DNA of 64,000 bases from RYN-230 sp963720645 (GCA_963720645.1 CAVRFX010000019.1:248001-312000); one strand, 5' to 3'; positions 43,155 through 53,075 are shown, numbered from the stretch's first letter. A program made the numbers and translations. Notes: generated from the sequence alone by a model not told the origin.

Positions 43155-44510
43155 ATGACGCAGACTCCCGCCTCCTCCGGCCCCCACGACACCACCGCCC
43201 AGGACGAGGTCGCTGGCCTGTGTAGCGACCTGATCAGGATCGACACCTCGAACCGCGGCGATAACGCCGGCCCCGGCGAACGGCAGGCGGCCGAGCACGT
43301 CGCCACGCTCCTCGCCGAGGTCGGCCTGGAGCCGGCCGTGCTGGAGTCCGCGCCCGGCCGGACCAGCGTGGTGACCCGGATCGCGGGCGAGCACCCGGAG
43401 CGGCCCGCCCTGCTCATCCATGGGCACCTCGACGTGGTCCCGGCCGACGCGGCGGACTGGCGCGTCGACCCCTTCTCGGGCCAGATCGACGACCAGGACG
43501 ACCAGGAGGGCGACGACGCGTGCGTCTGGGGCCGCGGCGCCGTGGACATGAAGGACATGGACGCGATGATCCTCGCCGTCGTCCGCCAACGGATGCGGGA
43601 AGGCCGCCGTCCGCCCCGCGATGTGGTCCTGGCGTTCCTGGCCGACGAGGAGGCGGGCGGCTCCTACGGGGCGAGCTGGCTGGTGGACAACCATCCCGGC
43701 CTCTTCGAGGGCGTCACGGAGGCGATCGGGGAGGTCGGCGGGTTCAGCGTCACCCTCGGCGGCCAGCGCCTTTACCTGGTCCAGACGGCCGAGAAGGGCA
43801 TGGCCTGGCTCAGGCTGACCGCGCGCGGCACCGCCGGGCACGGCTCGATGCTGCAGCCCGACAACGCGGTCACCGAGCTGGCCGAGACCGTGGCCCGGAT
43901 CGGGCGCCACGACTGGCCGGTCCGGCTCACCCCGTCGGTCGAGGCGTTCCTCGCCGAGGCCGCCGCCGCGCTGGGCATCGAGTACGGGCCGGAGGCATAC
44001 CGGCAGGTCATCGACAAGATCGGGTCACTGTCCCGGCTTACCGGGGCCACCTTGCGCAACACCCTCAACCCCACCGTGCTCCAGGCGGGATACAAGGTCA
44101 ACGTCGTGCCGCAGGTGGCCACCGCGGACGTGGACGGGCGCTTCCTGCCGGGTTACGAGGACGAGTTCCTCGCGGAGGTGGACAGCCTCCTCGGCCCGGC
44201 CGTGCGGCGCGAGTTCATCCACCACGACATCGCCCTGGAGACCACGTTCGACGGCGACCTGTGTGACGTGATGACCGCCGCCCTGCTGGCCGAGGATCCG
44301 GGGGCCAAGGTCGTCCCGTACTGCCTGTCCGGCGGGACCGACGCCAAGTCTTTCAGCCGGCTCGGCATGCGCTGCTTCGGGTTCGCGCCGCTCCGGCTCC
44401 CCGCTGACCTGGACTTCTCCGGCATGTTCCACGGCGTCGACGAGCGCGTCCCGGTGTCCGCCCTCCGGTTCGGGACGCGCGTCCTGGATGGCTTCCTCGA
44501 CCGCTGCTGA
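43155..44510 (+). CDS. M20 family metallopeptidase (dipeptidase/deacylase type)
   Basis: 451 residues. Metal-binding motifs are visible: LLIHGHLDVVPAD (His and Asp), WGRGAVDMKDMDAM (bridging Asp), FLADEEAGGSYGASW (general base and ligand Glu pair), ending in CLSGGTDAKSF and MFHGVDERVPV (His ligand). The dimerisation insert lies between about 210 and 330. ATG 43155 follows GGGGTG; upstream residues in the same frame are not family-like. Cytosolic hydrolase of peptide or N-acyl substrates, separated from the next gene by about 570 bp. Confidence 0.9.
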   Translation: MTQTPASSGPHDTTAQDEVAGLCSDLIRIDTSNRGDNAGPGERQAAEHVATLLAEVGLEPAVLESAPGRTSVVTRIAGEHPERPALLIHGHLDVVPADAADWRVDPFSGQIDDQDDQEGDDACVWGRGAVDMKDMDAMILAVVRQRMREGRRPPRDVVLAFLADEEAGGSYGASWLVDNHPGLFEGVTEAIGEVGGFSVTLGGQRLYLVQTAEKGMAWLRLTARGTAGHGSMLQPDNAVTELAETVARIGRHDWPVRLTPSVEAFLAEAAAALGIEYGPEAYRQVIDKIGSLSRLTGATLRNTLNPTVLQAGYKVNVVPQVATADVDGRFLPGYEDEFLAEVDSLLGPAVRREFIHHDIALETTFDGDLCDVMTAALLAEDPGAKVVPYCLSGGTDAKSFSRLGMRCFGFAPLRLPADLDFSGMFHGVDERVPVSALRFGTRVLDGFLDRC

Positions 44511-45079
44511 CCGTGCGCGCCCCTGCCCATCTGGAATCGGTTTTCGCCGAATCGCCATAAGCGCACACTCGGTAGTGTTAACGTGACGCATTGTGTGAGG
44601 CTGTCCACCCAGGGGGAGCAGGGACATCCGGCAAGCCCCTGACGCGCCAGCCCGCACAGCACCGGTGACGGCGAGGGTATTCGCCTGCTGATCCGGAGCC
44701 GGAGAACGACCGGGGGCCGCGCGTGCGAACCCGCGTGATACGCGGGTAGGGCGCGACGTGGCCGGGCACTGCCGGCGCCCGGAGCTGTGGAAGATCGCTG
44801 TGACCGGCGTGGCTACCCCGCCCAGGCGGCCACAGCCAGCGGAAGCTGCCCCCCGCAGTGCCCCCTGGCCGTGGCCGCCGCCGCTCCCCGGACGGAGGTG
44901 CGCGTCACGCAGGCAAAACGTCAAAACCGAGAACTTCAAGGTCCGCAACGAGAACCAGTCCGCCCACCCCCACATGATCCGCCGAAGGATCACGCGGGAC
45001 CGGCAGGGAGCCCCCGGGTGTTACTGGCTGCGGGCTGCCCATCGGCCCGGACGCGGGGGCGCTGATGGGCAAGTGTTGG
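44511..45079. other. Gap of about 570 bp, no gene seen
   Basis: Lies between the M20 gene and the convergent DUF5703 gene. No RNA gene, clear terminator or coding frame was recognised. Confidence 0.45.
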
Positions 45080-45268
45080 TCAAAGGGTCAGTACGGGGCG
45101 TATGATCGGCCGCCGCAGGGTGACCTTCCTGCTGCCGTCTGCAAACAGGCGGAGTCTGGCCAGTTCCCACTCGCCGTACTCGGCGTGGTCCGTCAGCAGA
45201 CGCCGGGCGGCGTCCCGTGATGTTCCTCGCGGCAGGTACAGCACGAGGTAGGAGTACTCGGCCATCAT
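45080..45268 (-). CDS. DUF5703 family small protein
   Basis: 62 residues beginning MMAEYSYLVLYLPRGTSRDA, with EYGEWELARLRLFADGSRKV and a basic RRPIIRP end, matching the short actinobacterial DUF5703 family, which is often found near this M20 peptidase. Function unknown. Either of the two leading Met codons may be the start. Confidence 0.8.
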   Translation of the reverse strand: MMAEYSYLVLYLPRGTSRDAARRLLTDHAEYGEWELARLRLFADGSRKVTLRRPIIRPVLTL

Positions 45269-45595
45269 CTCTTATTGTGCGCGGCGTACGCGGTGGTTCA
45301 ATCGGCGGAGGCGAAATATTCGCCGGCCCGGGCTGTCCGGGGCGCCCGGGGTGGGTAAGGGAACACCCACGCCGGCCCCCGGGGTTGAACAGAAGCAGGG
45401 GAGTTGGACAGAAGCAGGGCCGGGTTGGGCAGGCGGGTTTCAGCACGCACACTTGACCCGGGAGGCTTGGCAAGCCCCCAGGGCCAGGCAGCAGGGTCAG
45501 CAGGCTGAAAGTTGGCAGGCTGAGGGTTTCGGAAGCAGTATCGAGCAACAGACAAGACCGGGCCGGGCACAGGCGCCGGGCTAGAAGGTGAATGC
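45269..45595. other. Intergenic region upstream of topA
   Basis: Divergent promoter region for DUF5703 and topA. G-rich repeats (GGAAGCTTGGCAAG, CAGGCTGAAAG) occur but no defined motif is recognised. Confidence 0.45.
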
Positions 45596-48367
45596 GTGGC
45601 AGCAAGGACACCTCCCGCCGGGAAACGCGCGGCGGGCAAGGACAACGCCGCGGGCAACGGCGGGGGTACCCGCCTGGTTATCGTCGAGTCGCCGGCGAAG
45701 GCGCGGACCATCGCGGGCTACCTCGGCAAGGGGTACGTGGTGGAGTCCAGCATCGGGCACATCCGTGACATGCCGGACAAGGCCGCCGAGATCCCTGAGA
45801 AGTACCGCAAGGAGCCGTGGGCCCGGCTCGGGGTCAACGTCGATAATGACTTCGGCGCGCTGTACGTGGTGCATGCCGACAAGAGGTCCCAGGTCTCGAA
45901 GCTCAAGTCCCTGCTCAAGAACGCCGACGAGCTCTACCTCGCCACTGATGAGGACCGCGAGGGCGAAGCCATCGCGTGGCACCTGCTGGAGGAGCTCAAG
46001 CCCAAGGTCCCGACCCGGCGGATGGTCTTCCACGAGATCACGCCGGAGGCGATCGCGCACGCCGTGGACAACCCCCGCGAGCTGAACGCCGGGCTCGTCG
46101 ATGCCTACCAGACCCGGCGGGTCCTGGACCGGCTGTACGGCTACGAGGTCTCACCGGTGCTGTGGAAGAAGGTCATGCCCCGGCTGTCGGCGGGCCGGGT
46201 CCAGTCCGTGGCCACCCGGCTCGTGGTCGCCCGGGAACGCGAGCGGATCGCGTTCCGCGCCGCGCGTTACTGGGACCTGCAGGGGGTCTTCGCCCGGGCC
46301 GACGGCGCCGGAGACGAGGGTACGTCCTCGTTCCCGGCCGGGCTGGTCGCGGTGGACGGGCGCCGGGTCGCCCAGGGCCGTGACTTCGCCCCGTCCGGTG
46401 AGCTGCGCAATAGCGATGCGCTGTACCTGTCCGGGACCTCGGCCGAGGACGCCGGCCACGGCGCATCGGCGATGCCGCCGGGCGTGGTGCACCACATGTC
46501 CGCAGCCGACCTGCGGGACCGGCTCCAGGGCGCCGGCTTCTCGGTCAAGTCGGTCGAGCGCAAGCCGTACCGGCGCTCCCCGTACGCGCCGTTCCGCACC
46601 ACCACCCTGCAGCAGGAGGCGTCCCGCAAGCTCGGCTTCTCGGCCAAGTACACGATGTCGGTGGCGCAGCGCCTGTACGAGAACGGTCACATCACGTATA
46701 TGCGGACCGACTCGACGACGCTCTCGCAGACCGCGATCGACGCCGCCCGTCGCCAGGCGCGGGAGCTGTACGGCGCGGAGTACGTGCCGGACGCGCCGCG
46801 CGTCTACACCAGCAAGGTGAAGAACGCGCAGGAGGCGCACGAGGCGATCCGCCCGGCCGGTGACTCGTTCCGTACCCCGGCGCAGTCGCGGCTGTCCGGC
46901 GACGAGCTGCGCGTCTACGAGCTGATCTGGAAGCGCACCGTCGCCTCCCAGATGAAGGACGCCACCGGGGAGTCGGTGTCCGTGCGGGTGGCCGGCCGCT
47001 CGTCCGCGGGCGAGGAAGCCGAGTTCGGCGCGTCGGGCAAGATCATCGCCTTCCACGGCTTCCTGAAGGCCTACGTGGAGGACGCGGACGACGACGGCGA
47101 CCGGGACGACCGGGAGCGCCGCCTGCCGCCGCTGGCCGAGGGCGACGCGCTGAACGCGCTGGAGCTGGCCGCGTCCGAGCACGCCACCCGGCCGCCGGCC
47201 CGCTACACCGAGGCCACCCTGGTCAAGGAGCTGGAAGACCGGGAGATCGGCCGACCCTCGACGTACGCGAACATCCTCGGCACGATCCTGGACCGCGGGT
47301 ACGTGTTCAAGAAGGGCACCGCGCTGGTGCCCTCGTACCTGGCCTTCGCCGTGATCACCCTGCTGGAGCAGCACTTCTCCCAGCTGGTGGACTACGACTT
47401 CACCGCGCGGATGGAGGACGCCCTCGACGCGATCGCCCGCGGCGAGGCGGCCCGGGTGCCGTGGCTGCGCCGGTTCTACTTCGGCGCCGAGGGCGAGGAG
47501 GGGCTCAAGGAACTGGTCAGCGACCTGGGCGACATCGACGCGCGCGAGGTCAGCTCGTTCCCGCTGGCCGGCACCGACATCACCGTCCGGGTCGGCCGCT
47601 ACGGGCCGTACCTGGAGCGCGGCGACCAGCGGGTGAACGTGCCCGAGGGCACGGCGCCGGACGAGCTCACCCCGGAAAGGGCCGAGGAGCTGTTCGCCCA
47701 GCCCAGCGGCGACTTCCCGCTCGGCACCGACCCGGGCACCGGGCGGGAGATCGTGGCCAAGGCGGGCCGGTTCGGCCCGTACGTCACCGAGGTCCTGCCC
47801 GAGGGCGACTCCAGCAAGCCGCGCACCGCGTCGTTGCTGAAATCAATGGCGCTGGACACGGTCACGCTGGAGGACGCGCTCAGGCTGCTCACGCTGCCGC
47901 GCACGATCGGCGAACTGGACGGTGAGCCGATCACCGCGCAGAACGGCCGGTACGGCCCGTACGTGAAGAAGGGCACGGACAGCCGCTCGCTGGAGAGCGA
48001 GGAGCAGCTGTTCACGCTCACCCTGGCCGAGGCCAAGGAACTGTTCGCGCAGCCGAAGGCCCGCGGCCGGGGCCGTGCGGCCGCCGCCCCGCCGCTGCGG
48101 GAGCTGGGCGAGGACCCGGCCAGTAAGCGCCCGATGGTGCTCAAGGAAGGCCGCTGGGGCCCGTACGTGACCGACGGGGAGACCAACGCCTCGCTGCGCC
48201 AGGGTGACGCGGTCGAGTCGATCACCGCGCAGCGGGCGGCGGAACTGCTGGCCGAGCGGCGGACGGCCGCCCCCTCGGCCCCGCGTCGCCGCACCGCGGC
48301 GAAGAAGCCGGCCGCCAAGAAGCCTGCCGCGAAGAAGGCCGCCCCGAAGAAGCCCAGCCGGACCTAG
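45596..48367 (+). CDS. topA: DNA topoisomerase I
   Basis: 923 residues from GTG 45596. The Toprim domain starts LVIVESPAKARTIAGYLG and carries ATDEDREGEAIAWHL (acidic metal triad). The cleavage/strand-passage domain contains ITYMRTDSTTLS with the catalytic Tyr. Instead of zinc ribbons, the C-terminal part has repeated RxGPYV modules (VGRYGPYLERG, AGRFGPYVTEV, NGRYGPYVKKG, EGRWGPYVTDG) and a Lys/Ala tail (KKPAAKKPAAKKAAPKK), typical of actinobacterial enzymes. Relaxes negative supercoils; essential. Confidence 0.97.
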   Translation: MAARTPPAGKRAAGKDNAAGNGGGTRLVIVESPAKARTIAGYLGKGYVVESSIGHIRDMPDKAAEIPEKYRKEPWARLGVNVDNDFGALYVVHADKRSQVSKLKSLLKNADELYLATDEDREGEAIAWHLLEELKPKVPTRRMVFHEITPEAIAHAVDNPRELNAGLVDAYQTRRVLDRLYGYEVSPVLWKKVMPRLSAGRVQSVATRLVVARERERIAFRAARYWDLQGVFARADGAGDEGTSSFPAGLVAVDGRRVAQGRDFAPSGELRNSDALYLSGTSAEDAGHGASAMPPGVVHHMSAADLRDRLQGAGFSVKSVERKPYRRSPYAPFRTTTLQQEASRKLGFSAKYTMSVAQRLYENGHITYMRTDSTTLSQTAIDAARRQARELYGAEYVPDAPRVYTSKVKNAQEAHEAIRPAGDSFRTPAQSRLSGDELRVYELIWKRTVASQMKDATGESVSVRVAGRSSAGEEAEFGASGKIIAFHGFLKAYVEDADDDGDRDDRERRLPPLAEGDALNALELAASEHATRPPARYTEATLVKELEDREIGRPSTYANILGTILDRGYVFKKGTALVPSYLAFAVITLLEQHFSQLVDYDFTARMEDALDAIARGEAARVPWLRRFYFGAEGEEGLKELVSDLGDIDAREVSSFPLAGTDITVRVGRYGPYLERGDQRVNVPEGTAPDELTPERAEELFAQPSGDFPLGTDPGTGREIVAKAGRFGPYVTEVLPEGDSSKPRTASLLKSMALDTVTLEDALRLLTLPRTIGELDGEPITAQNGRYGPYVKKGTDSRSLESEEQLFTLTLAEAKELFAQPKARGRGRAAAAPPLRELGEDPASKRPMVLKEGRWGPYVTDGETNASLRQGDAVESITAQRAAELLAERRTAAPSAPRRRTAAKKPAAKKPAAKKAAPKKPSRT

Positions 48368-48374
48368 AGTGGGT

Positions 48375-48410
48375 GCGCCCGGCGCTGCGGGCAGCAGCCT
48401 GGCCGGGCGC
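48375..48410. terminator. GC-rich hairpin after topA
   Basis: GCGCCCGGC (48375-48383) pairs with GCCGGGCGC (48402-48410), 8 bp after the topA stop, with no T-run. Possible terminator or attenuator before the tmk gene. Confidence 0.4.
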
Positions 48411-48505
48411 GCCTGGGCCGTGGACGCCCGGCAATGCTGTAGCTGCCGGACATTTCGCGAGCTTGCAGGCCACGCGGGCCCCTCTGGTGTGGATACCCTG
48501 ACCCA

Positions 48506-50629
48506 GTGAACTTCCGATCCCCATCGCGCGAGCGGCGCAGCAACGTCCTGTCCATCAGGCCGTTCCGGCGGCTGTGGATCGCGACCTCGCTGTCCAGCCT
48601 GGGGGATTGGCTGAGTCTGGTCGCGCTCGCGTCGCTCGCGTATGCGCTGGCCGGCAGCGGCGCCGCCGCGCAGTACAGCGCGGTGGGCGGGGTGTGGCTG
48701 GTGTCGCTGCTGCCCGCCCTGGTGCTCGGGCCGCTGGCTGGCGCCGTCGCGGACCGGCTGGACCGCCGGATCAACATGATCGTGGGCGACGTGCTGCGCG
48801 CGGTCCTGTACCTGACTATCCCGCTGGACCTGTCGATCCACTTCGCTAACCCGCTGACCTGGATCTACGTGGTGCAGTTCCTCGCGTCCTGCGTCTCTCT
48901 GTTCTGGACGCCGGCCAAGGACGCCTCGGTGCCGAACCTGGTGCCCCCGGACCGGCTGGAAGAGGCCAACCAGTACAGCCTGTTCACCACGTTTGGCACT
49001 GCCCCGATCGCTGGGATCGTGTTCAGCCTGCTGTCCCTGGTCAGCCGCGCGCTCGAGGGACTGTCGCACTACTTCACCACCAACCCGGTGAACCTGGCGC
49101 TGTACTTCAACACCGCGACGTTCGTGGTGTCCGCGCTGACCATCTACGCGCTGCGGGAGATCCCCAAGCGGCAGTTCAGCTCGCACATCTCAGCGCCCTC
49201 GGTGGCCAAGACCATCTGGGAGGGCTGGCGTTTCATCGGCCGCACCCCGGTGGTGCGCGGCCTGGTCATCGGCATGGTCGGGGCGTTCGCCGCCGGCGGG
49301 GTAGTGGTCGGGCTCGGCTACCCGTACATCACGAACACGCTGCACGGCGGCAACGCGGGCTGGGGCGTCGTCTTCGCCGCGATCTTCGTGGGGCTGGCCG
49401 GGGGAATGTTCCTCGGCTTGCGCATTCTCAGGGGCTTCAGCCGCCGGCGGCTGTTCGGGCTGAGCATCGTCAGCGCGGCGATCCCGCTCGCGCTCATCGC
49501 GCTGATCCCGAACCTGGTCGTTACGGTCTTGCTGGTCGTCCTGCTCGGCTCCTGCGCCGGCGTGGCCTACGTAACCGGCTACACGATCGTCGGCCTCGAG
49601 GTGGACGACGACACGCGGGGCCGCACGTTCGCGTTCCTCAACTCGGCCATCCGGGTCATCCTGTTCAGCGTGATCGCGGTAGCCCCGTTCGTGGCCGCCG
49701 GTTTCACCGCGCTGTTCCGCGGCGTGTCCGGCGCCGGGAGCCTGCGCATCGGCCACGTCAACTACGAGGGGATCGGCTACAACTGCGTGATGCTGCTGGC
49801 CGCCGCGATCGCGGTCTGGGTCGGCGTGGTCTCCTACCGGCAGATGGACGACCGCAGGGGCGTGCCGCTGCGCGACGACCTGGTGTCCGCGGTCCGGGGC
49901 GAGGAGTTCCAGCCGGTGCCCGGCCACGTCAACGGCTACGAGGTGGCGCCGTCCGTCCCGCACGGCGTGTTCGTCGCGCTGGAGGGCGGTGAGGGAGCCG
50001 GCAAGACCACCCAGGCCCGGCTGCTCGCCATCTGGCTGCGTGACCAGGGCTACGACGTGGTCACCACGCGGGAACCGGGCGCGACCAAGATCGGCATGCG
50101 GCTGCGCGCGGTGCTGCTGGATACCGCGCACACCGGCCTGTCGGCCCGGGCCGAGACCCTGCTTTACGCGGCGGACCGGGCCGAGCACGTGGCCAGCGTG
50201 ATCGTCCCCGCCCTGGAGCGCGGCGCGGTCGTGGTTACCGACCGCTACGTGGACTCCTCCCTCGCCTACCAGGGTGCGGGCCGGAACCAGTCCACGGCGG
50301 AGGTGGCCGAGCTGAACCAGTGGGCCACCGGCGGGCTGGTCCCCGACCTCACCGTGCTGCTCGACATGCCGCCCGCGAACGGCCTCGGCCGCCGGGCCCG
50401 GTCGGCCGACCGGCTCGAAGCTGAGCCGCTGGACTTCCACGAGCGAGTCCGGAGCGGCTTCCTCAGCCTGGCCCGCGAGAACCCCGGCCGTTACCTGGTG
50501 CTCGACGCGTCCCAGCCGCCGGAGGACGTGAGCCGCGCGATCCAGGAGCGGGTCCGTGACCTGCTGCCTGACCCGATCCCGCCGATGGCCGAGGCGAACA
50601 CGGGCAGTTTCCCGGCTATCGTCGATTAA
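48506..50629 (+). CDS. tmk: MFS transporter-thymidylate kinase fusion
   Basis: 707 residues. About 1-450 form a multi-spanning MFS domain (RPFRRLWIATSLSSLGDWLS; GPLAGAVADRLDRRINMI). From about 490 a complete dTMP kinase follows: P-loop ALEGGEGAGKTTQARLL, DR motif VVVTDRYVDSSLAYQGAGR and LID region ADRLEAEPLDFHERVR. The kinase makes dTDP and is essential; this fusion is known in several actinobacteria. Starts at GTG 48506, downstream of topA and 2 bp before the next start, so holB is co-transcribed. Confidence 0.95.
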   Translation: MNFRSPSRERRSNVLSIRPFRRLWIATSLSSLGDWLSLVALASLAYALAGSGAAAQYSAVGGVWLVSLLPALVLGPLAGAVADRLDRRINMIVGDVLRAVLYLTIPLDLSIHFANPLTWIYVVQFLASCVSLFWTPAKDASVPNLVPPDRLEEANQYSLFTTFGTAPIAGIVFSLLSLVSRALEGLSHYFTTNPVNLALYFNTATFVVSALTIYALREIPKRQFSSHISAPSVAKTIWEGWRFIGRTPVVRGLVIGMVGAFAAGGVVVGLGYPYITNTLHGGNAGWGVVFAAIFVGLAGGMFLGLRILRGFSRRRLFGLSIVSAAIPLALIALIPNLVVTVLLVVLLGSCAGVAYVTGYTIVGLEVDDDTRGRTFAFLNSAIRVILFSVIAVAPFVAAGFTALFRGVSGAGSLRIGHVNYEGIGYNCVMLLAAAIAVWVGVVSYRQMDDRRGVPLRDDLVSAVRGEEFQPVPGHVNGYEVAPSVPHGVFVALEGGEGAGKTTQARLLAIWLRDQGYDVVTTREPGATKIGMRLRAVLLDTAHTGLSARAETLLYAADRAEHVASVIVPALERGAVVVTDRYVDSSLAYQGAGRNQSTAEVAELNQWATGGLVPDLTVLLDMPPANGLGRRARSADRLEAEPLDFHERVRSGFLSLARENPGRYLVLDASQPPEDVSRAIQERVRDLLPDPIPPMAEANTGSFPAIVD

Positions 50630-50631
50630 GG

Positions 50632-51829
50632 ATGGACGGGGACGTAACAGTGAGCGGCGCGCCGGTCTTCGGTGACCTGGTCGGCCAAGAGCAGGTGGTG
50701 GCCCAGCTGGACGAGGCCGCCGCCGTCGCGGCCCGGCTGCTCCGCGGCGAGCACGTCCTGGGCATGACGCACGCCTGGCTGTTCACCGGGCCGCCGGGAT
50801 CGGGCCGGTCGGTGGCCGCGCGCGCGTTCGCGGCCGCGCTGCTGTGCGCCCTACGGGCTGCGGGCAGTGCCCGAGCTGCCATCAGGTACACGCGGGCACC
50901 CATCCCGACCTGCTGCTGGTCAAGCCGGAAGGGCTGTCCTACGGGGTCAGGCAGACCCGGGACCTGGTGCTGCGGGCCGCGGGCGCGCCGTCGGGCGGCC
51001 GCTGGCAGGTGGTGGTGTTCGAGGACGCCGACCGCGCCACCGAGCAGGCGGCCAACGCCCTGCTCAAGGCGATCGAGGAACCGTCCCCGCGAACGGTCTG
51101 GCTGCTTTGCGCTCCCTCCGCGGAAGAGCTGGTCACGACGATCCGGTCCCGCTGCCGGTGGTCACGCTGCGCACGCCGCCGCCGGAAGCGGTGGCGGAGG
51201 TGCTCGCCCGCCGCGACGGCGTCGATCCGGCCCGGGCCCTGGCCGCCGCCCGGGCCGCCCAGGGACACGTCGGCCGGGCCAAGCGGCTGGCCACCGACCC
51301 CGAGGCGGCGAAGCGCCGCGCCGAGGTACTCCGCCTCCCGGCCCGGATCACCAGCCTGGGCACGGCGCTGAGCGCGGCCGCGGGCCTGGTGAAGGCGGCC
51401 GAGCAGGAGGCGGCCTCGGTCGCCGAAGAGCTCAACACGCCCGAGCGCGAGGCGCTGCGCAAGGCGTTCGGCGAGGGCTCGACCGGCAAGGGCGTGGCCA
51501 AGGCGATGCGCGGCTCCGCCGGGGCCATGAAGGACCTGGAGGACCGGCAGAAGTCCCGCGCCACCCGGCTGAAGCGGGACGCGCTGGACCGGGCGCTGCT
51601 CGACCTGGCGGCCTTCTACCGTGACGTCCTGGTGGTTCAGCTGGGCTCCGACGTTGACCTGGGCAGCGCCGGGCACGAAGAGGAGGTCCGGCGGCTGGCC
51701 GCGGCCAGCGCCCCGGAGTCCACCGTGCGCCGGATGGAAGCCATCATGACCTGCCGGGAGCGCCTCGAGCTCAACGTGGCCCCCCTCCTGGCCGTCGAGG
51801 AAATGGCCCTGGCCCTCCTGCACGGCTGA
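50632..51829 (+). CDS. holB: DNA polymerase III delta' subunit, two frameshifts in this sequence
   Basis: Three frames join into one clamp-loader delta' protein of about 400 residues: the N-terminus VFGDLVGQEQVVAQLDEAAA and WLFTGPPGSGRSVAARAFAA; then, after a shift near 50845, PTGCGQCPSCHQVHAGTHPD (zinc module), FEDADRATEQAANALLKAIE and VTTIRSRC; then, after a shift near 51158, VVTLRTPPPEAVAEVLARRD to the end. The gene should be essential, so both lesions are most likely sequencing errors. Known synteny: tmk-holB. Confidence 0.9.
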
Positions 51830-51841
51830 CTCTCGTCAATC

Positions 51842-51887
51842 AGCGCGGTGCATTGTGTGCGTCCTGGCACGCACAATGCACCGCGCT
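51842..51887. terminator. Perfect long hairpin between convergent genes
   Basis: AGCGCGGTGCATTGTG (51842-51857) and CACAATGCACCGCGCT (51872-51887) pair over 16 bp around a 14-nt loop. It lies 13 bp after holB and covers the stop codon of the convergent AbiEi/DUF559 gene, fitting a bidirectional terminator. A near copy occurs at 52931-52976. Confidence 0.7.
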
Positions 51888-52854
51888 ATGAGCGCGGCCA
51901 GTCCTTGACGGGGCAGGAGGGGCTGCAGGGGCTGGGGAGGCCGCGCCAGCCGTGCTGACGGAGCACCTGGGCCACCTCGGCCGCGACGTGACAGGGACGC
52001 TGGGTCACGTCGGCCCAGTTGTAGCGCAGGGTGGTGATCCCGTTGACCGCGGCCGCATTGTCGCGGTGCTGGTCGCGCCAGCGCGCCTCCGGCGGGTGCG
52101 CTACTGCGCCGTCGGTCTCCACCCCGACCCCGTACTCGGTGTAGAGGGCGTCCCGGTACTCGGTGCGCTTGCCCCGGACGGCCCGGACCTGGCGCTGAGA
52201 CCGGGGCAGCCGGTGTGGCCGCTCGACCCGGCTGATGTAGCGGAGCTCGAGTGCCGAATGAGCGCCCCCGGCGATGTCGTCCAGGCCGGCGGTCAGGGCT
52301 TCACGCCAGCGCACCCGGGTCCGTGCGTCCAGGGCTGCGCGAAGCCGGTCCGGCGTCGTCAGCCGGGCGCCGCAGGCGCGGGCCAGCCACGCCAGCGCCT
52401 CGTCCAGGTTCCTGCTGGCCACGGCCAGATCCAGTGCGGTCTCTTCGATCCGGGTGCGGGGCGGGTTCATGGTTGGGTGCCGGGCCTGCGCGACACGATT
52501 CGACCGGTGGACGATCACCCCGGTTATCGGCCGTACGTGCTGGTCCCTCGGCACGGTCAGGTGGATCACGGTGCTGGGCGCAGCGGTCAGCTTGCTGAAT
52601 TCGGCGGCGGTCTGGTGACTCAGCACGGCATCTGCGCCCGCCCGGCGCAATGCCGCCCACACCATGGCCTCACGATCCGGCTGGCCGCTGAAGGTGGCGT
52701 ACACACCGACGTGCAGCCGCTGCCACTGGCCTCTCCGTAACCGCCAGCTCACCGTTCCGGGGCTCATCCCGCCCTCCAGGGCCTGGGCCCGCGACAGCAC
52801 GCCATGCTGGAGGTCAGCCAGCTCGCGGGAATCCCGGGGAAGCTCTCGCGCCAT
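51886..52854 (-). CDS. AbiEi-antitoxin-like N-terminal domain with DUF559-type nuclease-like C-terminus
   Basis: 322 residues. The N-terminal winged helix (LADLQHGVLSRAQALEGGMS, TVSWRLRRGQWQRLHVGVYA) is of the AbiEi antitoxin type; the middle TALDLAVASRNLDEALAWLA is typical of this group. The C-terminal part resembles the DUF559/Vsr-like nuclease fold, with AHSALELRYISRVERPHRLP and YTEYGVGVETDGAVAHPPEA supplying acidic residues, then HRDNAAAVNGITTLRY. No AbiEii partner is adjacent. Lone copies are frequent in actinobacteria and their role is unknown. Flanked by two copies of the same hairpin. Confidence 0.8.
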   Translation of the reverse strand: MARELPRDSRELADLQHGVLSRAQALEGGMSPGTVSWRLRRGQWQRLHVGVYATFSGQPDREAMVWAALRRAGADAVLSHQTAAEFSKLTAAPSTVIHLTVPRDQHVRPITGVIVHRSNRVAQARHPTMNPPRTRIEETALDLAVASRNLDEALAWLARACGARLTTPDRLRAALDARTRVRWREALTAGLDDIAGGAHSALELRYISRVERPHRLPRSQRQVRAVRGKRTEYRDALYTEYGVGVETDGAVAHPPEARWRDQHRDNAAAVNGITTLRYNWADVTQRPCHVAAEVAQVLRQHGWRGLPSPCSPSCPVKDWPRS

Positions 52855-52930
52855 GGCTCAACCCTGCCCGGGCCGGGTGCCGCGCCGCCACACGACTTTC
52901 TCCTCCTGTGGATAACTCGCTAAGCACGTC

Positions 52931-52976
52931 AGTGCGGTGCATTGTGTGCGTCATGGCAACCACGATGCACCGCGCT
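52931..52976. repeat. Second copy of the long hairpin
   Basis: AGTGCGGTGCATTGTG (52931-52946), a 14-nt loop TGCGTCATGGCAAC, and CACGATGCACCGCGCT (52961-52976) align base for base with the hairpin at 51842-51887, with two mismatches in the stem. It lies upstream of the AbiEi/DUF559 gene and the divergent sigma factor gene, so it is not at a gene end. Confidence 0.65.
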
Positions 52977-53075
52977 GATGTGATCACCAGGCAACGGAAT
53001 GGCGGCTCGCGCGTGCAATAGGTATGAGCCACCAGATCTGGGGAGGCCGGCGGGCTGGGACCGGGCGCCTCGTCC

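Noticed and set aside
46151..49186. Several minus-strand frames opposite topA and the MFS-tmk gene
   Set aside because: topA and tmk motifs on the plus strand are unambiguous; antisense frames lack domains and ribosome sites.
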